Positions 1 to 6,104 of a stretch of DNA of 15,543 bases are shown one piece after another (position 1 is the stretch's first letter; every line of letters begins with the position of its first letter). The stretch is from contig DCCL01000126.1 of the NCBI GenBank assembly GCA_002313795.1, positions 2,769 through 18,311 of the forward strand, in the 5' to 3' direction. The position numbers and the translations under genes were made by a program. The DNA comes from Faecalibacterium prausnitzii (GTDB taxonomy: Bacteria; Bacillota; Clostridia; Oscillospirales; Ruminococcaceae). The notes under the pieces are model-generated. The model searched no databases. It was not told the origin of the DNA and saw nothing but the letters and a program-made list of their open reading frames with translations.

Positions 1-1435
1 CAGCGGCAACGGCGGCGGCACGGTGCTGCGGGGCGGGACAGTGCTTTATGAGGGCAGTTCTTCCGACAGCATCCAGCTCGTACGGGACACCCTGACCGGC
101 GAGGCCAACTACTACCTTGTGGCACGCTCCACCCCCGGCACAGAAGACCGCACCACCACCCTTTACGACGCCGACGGCAACACTGTCATGACCTTTGACC
201 GGGCGGTGACGGCTTCCATCTCGGGCGGACTGCTCATCCTGAACGATGCAGGAGAGATGTGGGCGTTCTCCGGCAACGATGTCACCGGCGGCATTCAGGT
301 GTTCGACCTGGCAACAGGCGAGGAACTGCCCGTACCGGAACAGGCCACCGGCTGCATCGTGGTGGACAGCGATGGTCAGAAACTCATCTTCAACTGCTAC
401 GCTCTGCCCGAGGGCCTGAGCTACTCCTACGATGACCCCGATGAACCTCTCCATCAGTATGTCCTTGTCACTGACCGGCAGGGCAATACCCTCATGCGGG
501 AGGACGGCTGCTCGGCAGGTTCTCTCTACATCGGCGGCTCTGCCGACGCCCTGAGCAACTGGGTGCAGCTGAGCTGGATGACCTCTGACTGGTCGGTAGA
601 CCATGAGGCGCTCTACAACACCGCCACCGGCGAATCCCTGCAGGGCGAGGTACCCAGCACTGTGACCAACTGCGGCGGTGGTATGCTCAGCCTTTCGCCC
701 CGGGACGGCGACGGCAGCTGCACCCTCTATGATTTCAACAACGATGAGGCCGTGGAACTGGGCCGGTTCGATGCCCCTGTCTACCACTATACTCCCGGCT
801 GTGTCATGCTGGCGGGCGGCGAAGGCACCATCAAAGAGGCTTCTTACACTCTCATCGATTTAGCCAGCGGAGAACATTCCATCGTCCAGCGGACGGACTA
901 CGAATACCAGAGCGGTGAACTGGCTGCACTGACTGCAGACAACACCCTCAAGGTCTACGACGGCACCACCGGTGCGCTCCTTGTCGATGTGGACGTGACC
1001 CCGGTGGAGGGTGCTCCCAATGTAAGCGTCACAGCGCTGCCCGGCGGCTATGCCCTGCTGCAATACGATGACGAGAACTACGATACCATTGCCATCCAGT
1101 CCTATGGCACCGAGGGCCTGCTCTGGGATTCCTCTTCCGATGACAGTCAGTACACCTATCTTTCCTACCTCACCCTGAACGACAACGGCCCCCTGCTCAC
1201 CGGCCACTACTTCCTCGACGGCATCAGCTTCTACGACCTGCTTGACGTGACCGGCACCCCGCTTCTGCGTCGGCTGGGCAGCTGTTACCGCCCCGACGAT
1301 GACCTGCCCGACGGCTGCTTCATCGCACGACAGGGCTTCGACTACGGCCTGATGGATTCCACGGGCCAGTGGCTCTACCGCCAGAGCATCTTCTCCTCCA
1401 CCAGCGATGAGAACAATGGCGGCTACCTTTACTGA
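1..1435 (+). CDS. Beta-propeller / WG-repeat-like protein, 5' end missing
   Basis: The frame is open to the left edge, so the true start lies outside the window; the first visible in-frame start, a GTG at 23, follows seven sense codons (SGNGGGT) and is probably internal. About 477 codons are visible. The protein is built of repeated beta-strand units with turns such as DADGN, LATGEEL, NTATGES and TTGALLVD, typical of a propeller or WG-type repeat protein. The last unit (YGLMDSTGQWLY) resembles a WG repeat. Composition is acidic and rich in Gly, Asp, Thr and Tyr, with few Lys, as is common for surface or secreted proteins; the signal region is not visible. It ends 20 bp before a PstS-like lipoprotein on the same strand, so the two are probably co-transcribed and may act together at the cell surface. 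No specific function can be assigned. Confidence 0.8.
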   Translation, partial: SGNGGGTVLRGGTVLYEGSSSDSIQLVRDTLTGEANYYLVARSTPGTEDRTTTLYDADGNTVMTFDRAVTASISGGLLILNDAGEMWAFSGNDVTGGIQVFDLATGEELPVPEQATGCIVVDSDGQKLIFNCYALPEGLSYSYDDPDEPLHQYVLVTDRQGNTLMREDGCSAGSLYIGGSADALSNWVQLSWMTSDWSVDHEALYNTATGESLQGEVPSTVTNCGGGMLSLSPRDGDGSCTLYDFNNDEAVELGRFDAPVYHYTPGCVMLAGGEGTIKEASYTLIDLASGEHSIVQRTDYEYQSGELAALTADNTLKVYDGTTGALLVDVDVTPVEGAPNVSVTALPGGYALLQYDDENYDTIAIQSYGTEGLLWDSSSDDSQYTYLSYLTLNDNGPLLTGHYFLDGISFYDLLDVTGTPLLRRLGSCYRPDDDLPDGCFIARQGFDYGLMDSTGQWLYRQSIFSSTSDENNGGYLY

Positions 1436-1455
1436 AAAAACGGAGGTACTTCACG

Positions 1456-2439
1456 ATGAAACTCGACAAAATCTCCCGCCGGAGCTTTCTGCGTGCACTG
1501 GGGCTGGGCCTCGGTGCCGCATCCGCTGCCGCCCTGACCGGCTGCGGACAGACCGCGCCCGCCTCTTCCGGAGCGGCCTCCGGGGCAGCTTCCCAGCCGG
1601 ACGCAGATGCCCCTGTCCCCTTTCTGACCGAGGAGGAGTTTCCCCGGCTGGACGGCTCCACCGCCTGCATCCCCCTGATGGCACAGATCAAGGCTGACGT
1701 CACCGGCATGGACCTTCTTGACGCCCAGACCAGCATCTCGGTGAGCACCACGGCCTACGCCTGGGAGAGCTTCGGCTACTGGTCGGACAGCGACAGCAAT
1801 GACTACGGTGCACAACTGCTCATCGTCTACGAGGCCCCGGACTACGTAAAAGAAGAACTGAAAGAAGCCAACGCCCAGCTGGAGCAGAAAGCCATTGGCC
1901 GTGACGCGCTGGTGTTCATCGTCAACGAGGCCAACCCGGTCAAGAGCCTGACCCAGCAGCAGCTACGGGACATCTACGCCGGCAAGATCACCAACTGGAA
2001 AGAAGTCGGCGGCGAGGATGTCGATATCGTGGCGTTCCAGCGGGGTGTGGACTCCGGCAGCCAGACCCTGTTCAAGAAGCTGCTCATCGGGGACAACGAT
2101 CTGATGGAAGCTCCCACTGAGCTGGCACCCGCCGACATGGGCGGGCTGGTAGACCGCATTGCTGAGTACAACAACTCGGCCAACGCCATCGGCTTTTCGG
2201 TCTACTACTACATTGACCAGATGTACTCCAAACCCGGCCTGCGGCTGCTGGCTGTGGACGACGTGACCCCTTCCAACGAGACCATCGCCAGCGAGGAATA
2301 CCCCCTGGGCAATGAGTTTTACGCCGTCATCCACGCCAAAGACGCCGCCGACAGCCCCCAGCGTCAGGTATACGACTGGCTGGACACGGATGCAGGCCGG
2401 GCCTGCATTGAGAAGGCGGGATATGTTGCAGTGAAATAG
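1456..2439 (+). CDS. PstS-like substrate-binding lipoprotein with Tat signal
   Basis: 327 aa. The N-terminus has a twin-arginine motif (SRRSFLR, residues 7-13), a hydrophobic stretch and a lipobox LTGC with Cys30, so it is probably exported folded by Tat and lipid-anchored. A Ser/Ala-rich linker (about 31-52) precedes a periplasmic-binding-protein domain of the PBP_like_2/PstS type: FPRLDGSTA (62-70), DALVFIVNEANPV (150-162), IYAGKITNWKEVGG (173-186) and RGVDSGSQTLF (196-206), the region that in PstS binds the anion. An AGGT-type ribosome site (GGAGG at 1441-1445) lies 10 bp before the ATG. No permease or ATPase genes of a Pst transporter are present here, so phosphate as ligand is unproven; such proteins can also bind other ligands or act as sensors. 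It follows the propeller gene by 20 bp. The nearest downstream terminator is the bidirectional hairpin at 2551-2599, so its message probably runs through the small RNA locus there. Confidence 0.88.
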   Translation: MKLDKISRRSFLRALGLGLGAASAAALTGCGQTAPASSGAASGAASQPDADAPVPFLTEEEFPRLDGSTACIPLMAQIKADVTGMDLLDAQTSISVSTTAYAWESFGYWSDSDSNDYGAQLLIVYEAPDYVKEELKEANAQLEQKAIGRDALVFIVNEANPVKSLTQQQLRDIYAGKITNWKEVGGEDVDIVAFQRGVDSGSQTLFKKLLIGDNDLMEAPTELAPADMGGLVDRIAEYNNSANAIGFSVYYYIDQMYSKPGLRLLAVDDVTPSNETIASEEYPLGNEFYAVIHAKDAADSPQRQVYDWLDTDAGRACIEKAGYVAVK

Positions 2440-2485
2440 CTCTTGTAAGCAATCGCTGTGTACCTGTAAATTTTTTGCATCACGC

Positions 2486-2513
2486 TTGACATTTACTCTG
2501 AATCGCATATACT
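2486..2513 (+). promoter_or_regulatory. Sigma-A promoter of the putative antisense (antitoxin) RNA
   Basis: TTGACA at 2486-2491, a 16-bp spacer and TATACT at 2508-2513 form a near-consensus housekeeping promoter. No coding start follows; the predicted transcript begins near 2520 and meets a strong hairpin terminator at 2551-2599. A strong promoter followed by only about 80 bp of non-coding DNA and a terminator argues for a small RNA. Confidence 0.75.
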
Positions 2514-2519
2514 AGAATC

Positions 2520-2599
2520 AGAAAACGTTAACAATCAAGTTTGTCATCCCAAAAGAAGAACCCCCTCGGAGCTGGAACCTCCAAGGGGGTCTTCTTTTT
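2520..2599 (+). ncRNA. Putative antitoxin RNA of a par/Fst-like type I module
   Basis: Predicted small RNA of about 80 nt between the promoter at 2486-2513 and the T-run of the terminator. Its 5' part holds AAAACGTTAACAA (2522-2534) and GTTTGTCATCCC (2539-2550). Both recur in the 5' region of the opposing peptide gene, at 2681-2693 and 2703-2714, with one C/T change. The RNA is therefore complementary in trans to the Shine-Dalgarno region and to codons 4-8 of the peptide mRNA (one G-U pair), and complementary in full across the shared terminator. This matches RNA II of the pAD1 par system in logic: convergent transcripts, shared bidirectional terminator and direct repeats that bind the toxin message. 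The 5' end and function are inferred. Confidence 0.65.
2551..2599. terminator. Shared bidirectional Rho-independent terminator
   Basis: Long hairpin: AAAAGAAGAACCCCCT pairs with AAGGGGGTCTTCTTTT, with one bulged base, and an inner GGAG/CTCC stem around a 7-nt loop. The A-rich left arm and T-rich right arm give a U-tract on either strand, so it can stop the peptide mRNA and the permease message from the right, and the small RNA and the pstS-like message from the left. The peptide stop codon (2598-2600) overlaps its edge. Confidence 0.85.
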
Positions 2600-2702
2600 A
2601 GTTGGGCTTACGGTCCTTGTCGTATCTGCCAAGCCATTTGCAGATGCAGTCAGATACTACATTTGCCGCGACAGATGCCAAAAACGTTAACAAATAGGCC
2701 AT
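2598..2702 (-). CDS. 34-aa hydrophobic peptide, putative type I toxin
   Basis: A small ORF of 34 codons, MAYLLTFLASVAANVV at the N-terminus, then SDCICKWLGR and a charged tail ending KPN. The first 16-21 residues form one probable membrane span; the tail (residues 22-34) carries five or more charges. This is the build of Fst/Ldr-type toxins (Fst itself is 33 aa), although I do not see clear residue identity to Fst. An SD-like GGGGGTGA sits 5 bp before the ATG. A short hairpin (CTCCC 2717-2721 with GGGAG 2732-2736) lies just 5' of the SD, and its CUCCC strand could also pair with the SD itself, a way to restrain translation. An extended -10 (2751-2759) lies upstream and the shared terminator directly downstream. 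The SD and codons 4-8 are repeated in the opposing small RNA. Toxicity is inferred from architecture. Confidence 0.68.
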   Translation of the reverse strand: MAYLLTFLASVAANVVSDCICKWLGRYDKDRKPN

Positions 2703-2750
2703 GTTTGTCACCCCCTCTCCCATAAGATAGCGGGAGTGAACCGCATGGCC

Positions 2751-2759
2751 ATTATAACA
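2751..2759 (-). promoter_or_regulatory. Extended -10 promoter of the small peptide gene
   Basis: On the - strand the sequence reads TGTTATAAT, a perfect extended -10 element (TGnTATAAT). No good -35 hexamer is seen 16-18 bp upstream, as is usual for extended -10 promoters. Predicted start near 2744 gives a message of about 190 nt ending in the shared terminator, close to the size known for toxin RNAs of par loci. Confidence 0.6.
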
Positions 2760-2786
2760 TAACTTTCGGCAAAAAGATATATGACA

Positions 2787-3728
2787 TCATACCACGAGGC
2801 ACCACAGCGGAGTCGTGACCAGCGAGAGCACCGTAGAGATCGCCGTGCACTTGCTGGCGAAGGTGGAGTCTGCGCCATACTTCTCTGCCAGAATGGCCGT
2901 GGTTCCGCCCATGGGCATGCCCGCGAGGACGACTGCAACGCCGCTGGCCAGCTGGCTGGCATGTGCTATGCGGCATCCCACCAGCACCACCAGCGGCATC
3001 AGGAACAGCCGGATAAAGCAGTAAAGGACTGCGTCCTTATCCAACAGCGGGTGAAGGTTCCGGCTGCCGATGATGGCACCGATCAGGAACATGGAGATGG
3101 ACATGTTGCAGTTGCTGGTGCACTGGACAGCCTTACCCAGGAATGCAGGCATCTGCCACTGGGTCAGCATGATGACCACGCCCAGAAACACCGACACGAT
3201 GCAGGGATGGGTGATGGTTTTGATAAAGATCTTCCGGCGGTGCTTTTTCTTTTCCTCCGGGGTGGCAGGCGTTTTGTCCTGCATGAAGTAAGTCACGCCC
3301 ACCGACCACATAACGATACGCTGCGGGATGAGGTAGAACGACGTGAGCAGCAGTCCCATGCTGCCAAACAGGCCCTCCGCCAGCGGACTGCCCAGAAAGC
3401 CTGCATTGGAGCAGACCGTACCATACTGGAACACCGCCTTGCGGGCAAAAGGATAGCGATTATAGCAGAACGCACAGATGACGCCATAAAGCGTTTGCAG
3501 CAGAATGGACAGGATGAGGATATCCCGTGTGCTGCAGAAGATCTCGGCGTTGAACTTGATGCGGAACGACTGAATGATATTGGCTGGCAGGATGACCAGC
3601 AGAAGCAGGTCGGTCAGGCAGGCGCGGCCCTGCTCGTTGACGATTCCTTTTTTACCCAGGAATATCCCTATGGCAAGCAGAAGCATCATCTGGGCCTGCA
3701 GGGTCAGCATTGTGGAAAATTCTGGCAT
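2787..3728 (-). CDS. AEC-family transporter (auxin efflux carrier-like permease)
   Basis: 313 aa, the usual length of the family, with about ten hydrophobic segments in two halves separated by a charged cytoplasmic loop (PEEKKKHRRK, about 157-166). Family hallmarks are LLLLVILPANIIQSF (41-55), CSNAGFLGSPLAEGLFG (106-122) and GMPMGGTTAILAEKYGAD (270-287), where the Gly/Pro-rich and Asn-containing bends form the helix cross-over of the transport core. Bacterial members export or exchange organic acids, amino-acid-derived anions or similar small solutes; the substrate cannot be read from sequence. The ATG at 3728 is preceded by GGAGG 8 bp upstream and by a strong promoter at 3816-3844. It appears to be a single-gene unit. 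Its transcript would run on through the small peptide gene to the terminator at 2551-2599. Confidence 0.88.
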   Translation of the reverse strand: MPEFSTMLTLQAQMMLLLAIGIFLGKKGIVNEQGRACLTDLLLLVILPANIIQSFRIKFNAEIFCSTRDILILSILLQTLYGVICAFCYNRYPFARKAVFQYGTVCSNAGFLGSPLAEGLFGSMGLLLTSFYLIPQRIVMWSVGVTYFMQDKTPATPEEKKKHRRKIFIKTITHPCIVSVFLGVVIMLTQWQMPAFLGKAVQCTSNCNMSISMFLIGAIIGSRNLHPLLDKDAVLYCFIRLFLMPLVVLVGCRIAHASQLASGVAVVLAGMPMGGTTAILAEKYGADSTFASKCTAISTVLSLVTTPLWCLVV

Positions 3729-3815
3729 TGTGTTTCCTCCATTCTACACGTCACGGCATTTGCGCCGCAGTTTCCCATTCTCCCGATAAAATAATCTTTT
3801 TGCTTGCCTGAACAT

Positions 3816-3844
3816 ATTATAATCTTCGGATGAGCGGATTTCAA
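3816..3844 (-). promoter_or_regulatory. Promoter of the AEC transporter gene
   Basis: On the - strand TTGAAA (3844-3839), a 17-bp spacer and a perfect TATAAT (3821-3816), about 90 bp before the ATG. The 5' leader shows no obvious riboswitch fold. The stretch 3845-3985, between this promoter and the tRNA terminator, shows no supported gene. Confidence 0.7.
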
Positions 3845-3985
3845 TGCTTTGTAGGGTATCATCCCTGCATGGAGGCATGGTATTTTTGAATCGGTATCCA
3901 TTCGAAAATATCATGGACACAGAAAGCAATAAAATAATTTGAGACTGCGAGGGAGCCGCGCGTTCCGGAGCACGAGTCTGGAAAA

Positions 3986-4040
3986 GGAAAAATCCCGCAA
4001 TAACCGCCATCATTCAAACGGTATATCGCAGGATTTTTCT
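3986..4040 (-). terminator. Terminator of tRNA-Thr
   Basis: On the - strand, directly after the encoded CCA, AAAAATCCTGCGATA pairs imperfectly with TATTGCGGGATTTTT around a loop of about 20 nt, ending in a T-run. Position and strand fit termination of the tRNA transcript. Confidence 0.75.
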
Positions 4041-4115
4041 TGGAGCTGGTGACAAGAGTCGAACTTGCAACCCACTGATTACAAATCAGTTGCGCTGCCA
4101 TTGCGCCACACCAGC
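4041..4115 (-). tRNA. tRNA-Thr (anticodon UGU)
   Basis: A complete 75-nt cloverleaf is readable on the - strand. The acceptor stem is GCTGGTG/CACCAGC with discriminator T and an encoded CCA; the D arm is GCGC/GCGC. The anticodon stem is ACTGA/TCAGT with loop TTTGTAA, giving anticodon TGT for threonine ACN codons. The T arm is GCAAG/CTTGT with loop TTCGACT. It has its own promoter (4245-4273) and terminator (3986-4040). A truncated copy of its 5' half occurs at 6862-6900. Confidence 0.95.
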
Positions 4116-4164
4116 ACACGTTATAACGTTGACCCGTTATTTTCTGCGTCGTGCGTAACTGATT

Positions 4165-4207
4165 CTCTCAAATTGAGCAACTGATTCGCCTAGTTGATTT
4201 TTGAGAG
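4165..4207 (-). other. Hairpin in the unusually long tRNA-Thr leader
   Basis: Between the promoter and the tRNA lie about 120 nt of leader. It holds a two-part hairpin: outer arms CTCTCAAA/TTTGAGAG (4165-4172 with 4200-4207) and inner arms CAACT/AGTTG (4178-4182 with 4192-4196). The nonamer AACTGATTC occurs twice nearby (4157-4165, 4179-4187). The hairpin may be a processing signal for the precursor or a leftover of the flanking mobile DNA. The rest of 4116-4244 shows no gene. Confidence 0.5.
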
Positions 4208-4244
4208 CTTCTTACGTCCCACTGGAAATTAACTGTCTTTGAAT

Positions 4245-4273
4245 AGAATATCAGAAATCACACTGATTGTCAA
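4245..4273 (-). promoter_or_regulatory. Promoter of tRNA-Thr
   Basis: On the - strand a consensus -35 TTGACA (4273-4268), 17-bp spacer and -10 TATTCT (4250-4245). A 19-bp block overlapping the -10 (4239-4257) recurs exactly at 7046-7064 in front of the truncated tRNA copy. The following stretch 4274-4531 contains no supported gene. A short palindrome, TTTAGA/TCTAAA, lies at 4384-4399, and a 28-codon ORF at 4284-4370 lacks a ribosome site. Confidence 0.8.
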
Positions 4274-4531
4274 TATCCCTGATCTATTTTGCGTTTTCCA
4301 TGCCCTTATCAACATTCTCTCTGAAATCGTAAAAATCCCGGCCACCTGATCGAGATTTCCTAGTATTCATGCCGATTTCTTAGTTTAGAACGCTCTAAAT
4401 TTCCCCGGTTGAAAACTTTGTGGAAAAAATGTTGAAAGTGCACTTTTGCATCCGTTATCTCATATATCGGCAACAAATCTATAATCAAGAACATGGAATA
4501 TTTTGCCGCCTGATAATGCCCTTATATTGTG

Positions 4532-4814
4532 TCAGTGGGTTTCTCGCAACCTATCCGCCAGCTGCGCCAGTATTGCCACGTCTTTTTCATCCAGCCCTGT
4601 GACATTGACCGTTTCCAGCCGTTCCACACCTAGCAGGTAATCTGTCGAGACGGAAAACAACTTCGCTAAATCGACCAAGCACGCAGGAGAAGGCATCGAA
4701 AGGCCCTGCTCCCACGAATTGATACCGTTGCGCGTAAGATCGCCGGGCAAGTTCCGCCTGTGTCCAGCCTCGCGCCTCTCGCAATGCCTTGATTCGATCT
4801 GCAATCATTTTCAT
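4532..4814 (-). pseudogene. XRE-family DNA-binding regulator, frameshifted
   Basis: The N-terminal part reads MIADRIKALREARGWTQAEL in one frame and ends soon after LARR. The next frame continues the same domain with LTRNGINSWEQG, a typical helix 3 of a Cro/C1-type HTH, then LAKLFSVSTDYLLG and a C-terminal LDEKDVAILAQLADRL, both common in clostridial XRE regulators. The shift lies near 4745. Comparing the spacing with a normal XRE domain suggests about five bases were lost (or a net +1), so the protein is broken unless the base calls are wrong. A GGAG site precedes the two close ATG codons at 4814 and 4808. The gene diverges from the lipoprotein genes and probably once controlled them or the island. 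A palindrome (ATGAT/ATCAT, 4845-4856) and repeats in the divergent promoter are possible operators. Confidence 0.8.
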
Positions 4815-4844
4815 CGTCTCCTATGTCCAGTATAGGTTACGGAG

Positions 4845-4856
4845 ATGATTTATCAT
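4845..4856. promoter_or_regulatory. Possible operator palindrome in the xre-lipoprotein divergent region
   Basis: ATGAT-TT-ATCAT is a 5-bp-arm inverted repeat in the 174-bp gap between the frameshifted regulator and the lipoprotein gene. XRE regulators commonly bind such short palindromes beside their own promoters. Inferred only. Confidence 0.35.
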
Positions 4857-4877
4857 TATCATATTTGGCTCTATTAC

Positions 4878-4906
4878 TTGACAATGTGATAAAAGTGTGA
4901 TAGGGT
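4878..4906 (+). promoter_or_regulatory. Promoter of the lipoprotein cluster with an internal direct repeat
   Basis: TTGACA (4878-4883), 17-bp spacer and TAGGGT (4901-4906), the weak -10 being helped by an upstream TG (TGATAGGGT). The heptamer TGTGATA occurs at 4885-4891 and 4896-4902, eleven bases apart, about one helix turn, which suits a regulator binding over the promoter. Transcription would cover the three downstream lipoproteins. Confidence 0.55.
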
Positions 4907-4988
4907 TGAGTTAAGAACTTTTGGAGCAGTTGCACAGATTGTTCCACTTGTTTTGGTTGTCCAATTTATGAGGAGGTTGTCTATTATT

Positions 4989-5528
4989 ATGAAAAGAAGG
5001 TTATGCTCCCTACTGCTACTGACCGTATTTATATGTAGCATTCTAACAGCTTGCGGTGGGGCTGGCGGTTCTGTCGCAGGCGACAGTAGTTCTTATCCAT
5101 CTGGCACGTCAAAAAAGGACGAAATCTCTACGAGTCTTGGCTGGTTGCATACAGAATCTGGTCACACATCTGGCGCTGGCAATGGCGGATACGGTAGCAA
5201 TGGTTGGGGATACGGTGAAACTACATACTACACACTTCAAACCGACGTAACCATTGAAAATACTGGAGAGGTTACTGCATACATTGACCAATCGCTTTTT
5301 AGCGCTTACTGGGATGAGGAAAAACTTTCTCTTCGCTATAGTATTAAACCTGTCCAGCTAGCTCCGGGTGAACAAACTACCGTAGAACTCGTGTATAATA
5401 TTGATAGGACACAATATAATGCTTGGTATTCTAAAGGCCATAACATCTCTATCCTCATTCAATACGGTGGAGACTCGTTGGCGTATGTCTATTCCACGAC
5501 TACAAAAGCGGTCACCGTGGTCCAGTAA
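4989..5528 (+). CDS. Lipoprotein A, Ig-like/DUF4352-like, first of a tandem pair
   Basis: 179 aa from the ATG at 4989, chosen because it matches the start of its paralogue (MKRRLCSLLLL against MKRKLCSLLLL); the same frame is open from 4953. AGGAGG lies 12 bp upstream. Signal peptide 1-21 with lipobox LTAC and Cys22 mark a lipid-anchored surface protein. A flexible Gly/Ser/Asn-rich stretch (about 23-78) is followed by a beta-rich domain with VTIENTGEVTAYID (87-100), LFSAYWDE (103-110) and LAPGEQTTVELVY (124-136). This pattern of paired beta strands with a PGE(Q) turn is like DUF4352-type or other Ig-like extracytoplasmic domains. Function is unknown. AT-rich codon use contrasts with the flanking chromosome, suggesting transfer. 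It is followed after 33 bp by its paralogue. Confidence 0.82.
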   Translation: MKRRLCSLLLLTVFICSILTACGGAGGSVAGDSSSYPSGTSKKDEISTSLGWLHTESGHTSGAGNGGYGSNGWGYGETTYYTLQTDVTIENTGEVTAYIDQSLFSAYWDEEKLSLRYSIKPVQLAPGEQTTVELVYNIDRTQYNAWYSKGHNISILIQYGGDSLAYVYSTTTKAVTVVQ

Positions 5529-5561
5529 CTATCATTGTATAATAATGTGAAAGGATTTACT

Positions 5562-6089
5562 ATGAAAAGGAAATTATGTTCACTACTTCTTTTGGCTGTA
5601 TTTGTATGCAGTATTCTGACAGCTTGCGGTGGCTCTGGTGGCTCGGTTTCGGGTCCTAACAACTCTTACTCGACAAAGAATGATGAGATTTCCACTAAGC
5701 TTAGTTCTATGTATACCGACTATACGAAAACAGGTTCTGGTGATCGAGTGATTACTGGAAGTGGCTCATACTGGGACTATACCTATTACTATAAGCTTCA
5801 TATCGATGTGGTTATAAAAAATACTGGAAATGTTGTTGCGGATATCGATAATTCTCTTTTTAGTGCTTATTGGGATGATAGTGAGCTGTCACGCTATAGT
5901 GGCTCTGGTGCTGTCAAACTAGCTCCTGGTGAGCAGACTACGGTTAATCTTGTATACAGCATGAGTAAATCTCAATATGACAGCTGGAATGTTCCAGGAC
6001 ATAATGCTATTTTAATTATCCAGTACGGAGATAGTGCGTTAGCTTATATTTACTCTACCGAAAGTGGTGAAATCACAGTCATCCGATAA
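5562..6089 (+). CDS. Lipoprotein B, paralogue of lipoprotein A
   Basis: 175 aa from the ATG at 5562 (AAAGGA upstream). It has the same signal peptide as its neighbour, lipobox LTAC and Cys22. It shares DEIST (41-45), a Tyr-rich segment YWDYTYYYKLHIDVVIKNTG (70-89), LFSAYWDDSEL (99-109), KLAPGEQTTVNLVYS (119-133) and a C-terminal IIQYGDSALAYIYST. Loop regions differ most (residues 30-70), while the beta-strand core is kept: an older tandem duplication with divergence of exposed parts. It sits between lipoprotein A and the CAP-like lipoprotein, with 15 bp to the latter, so all three likely form one transcript. The role is not known; binding to a cell-wall or host ligand is one possibility for such domains. 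Confidence 0.82.
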   Translation: MKRKLCSLLLLAVFVCSILTACGGSGGSVSGPNNSYSTKNDEISTKLSSMYTDYTKTGSGDRVITGSGSYWDYTYYYKLHIDVVIKNTGNVVADIDNSLFSAYWDDSELSRYSGSGAVKLAPGEQTTVNLVYSMSKSQYDSWNVPGHNAILIIQYGDSALAYIYSTESGEITVIR

Positions 6090-6104
6090 TTAAGGAGCAA
6101 TTCT

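Noticed and set aside
2781..3794. 337-codon + strand ORF opposite the AEC transporter
   Set aside because: Its product is rich in His, Gln, Asp and Arg with no domain, and the other strand encodes a typical permease with ribosome site and promoter.
3704..4119. Several 65-89 codon - strand ORFs between the permease and the tRNA
   Set aside because: They overlap the permease promoter, the tRNA terminator and the tRNA itself, and show no domain.
4284..4370. 28-codon - strand ORF upstream of the tRNA promoter
   Set aside because: No ribosome site or recognisable features; length expected by chance in AT-rich DNA.
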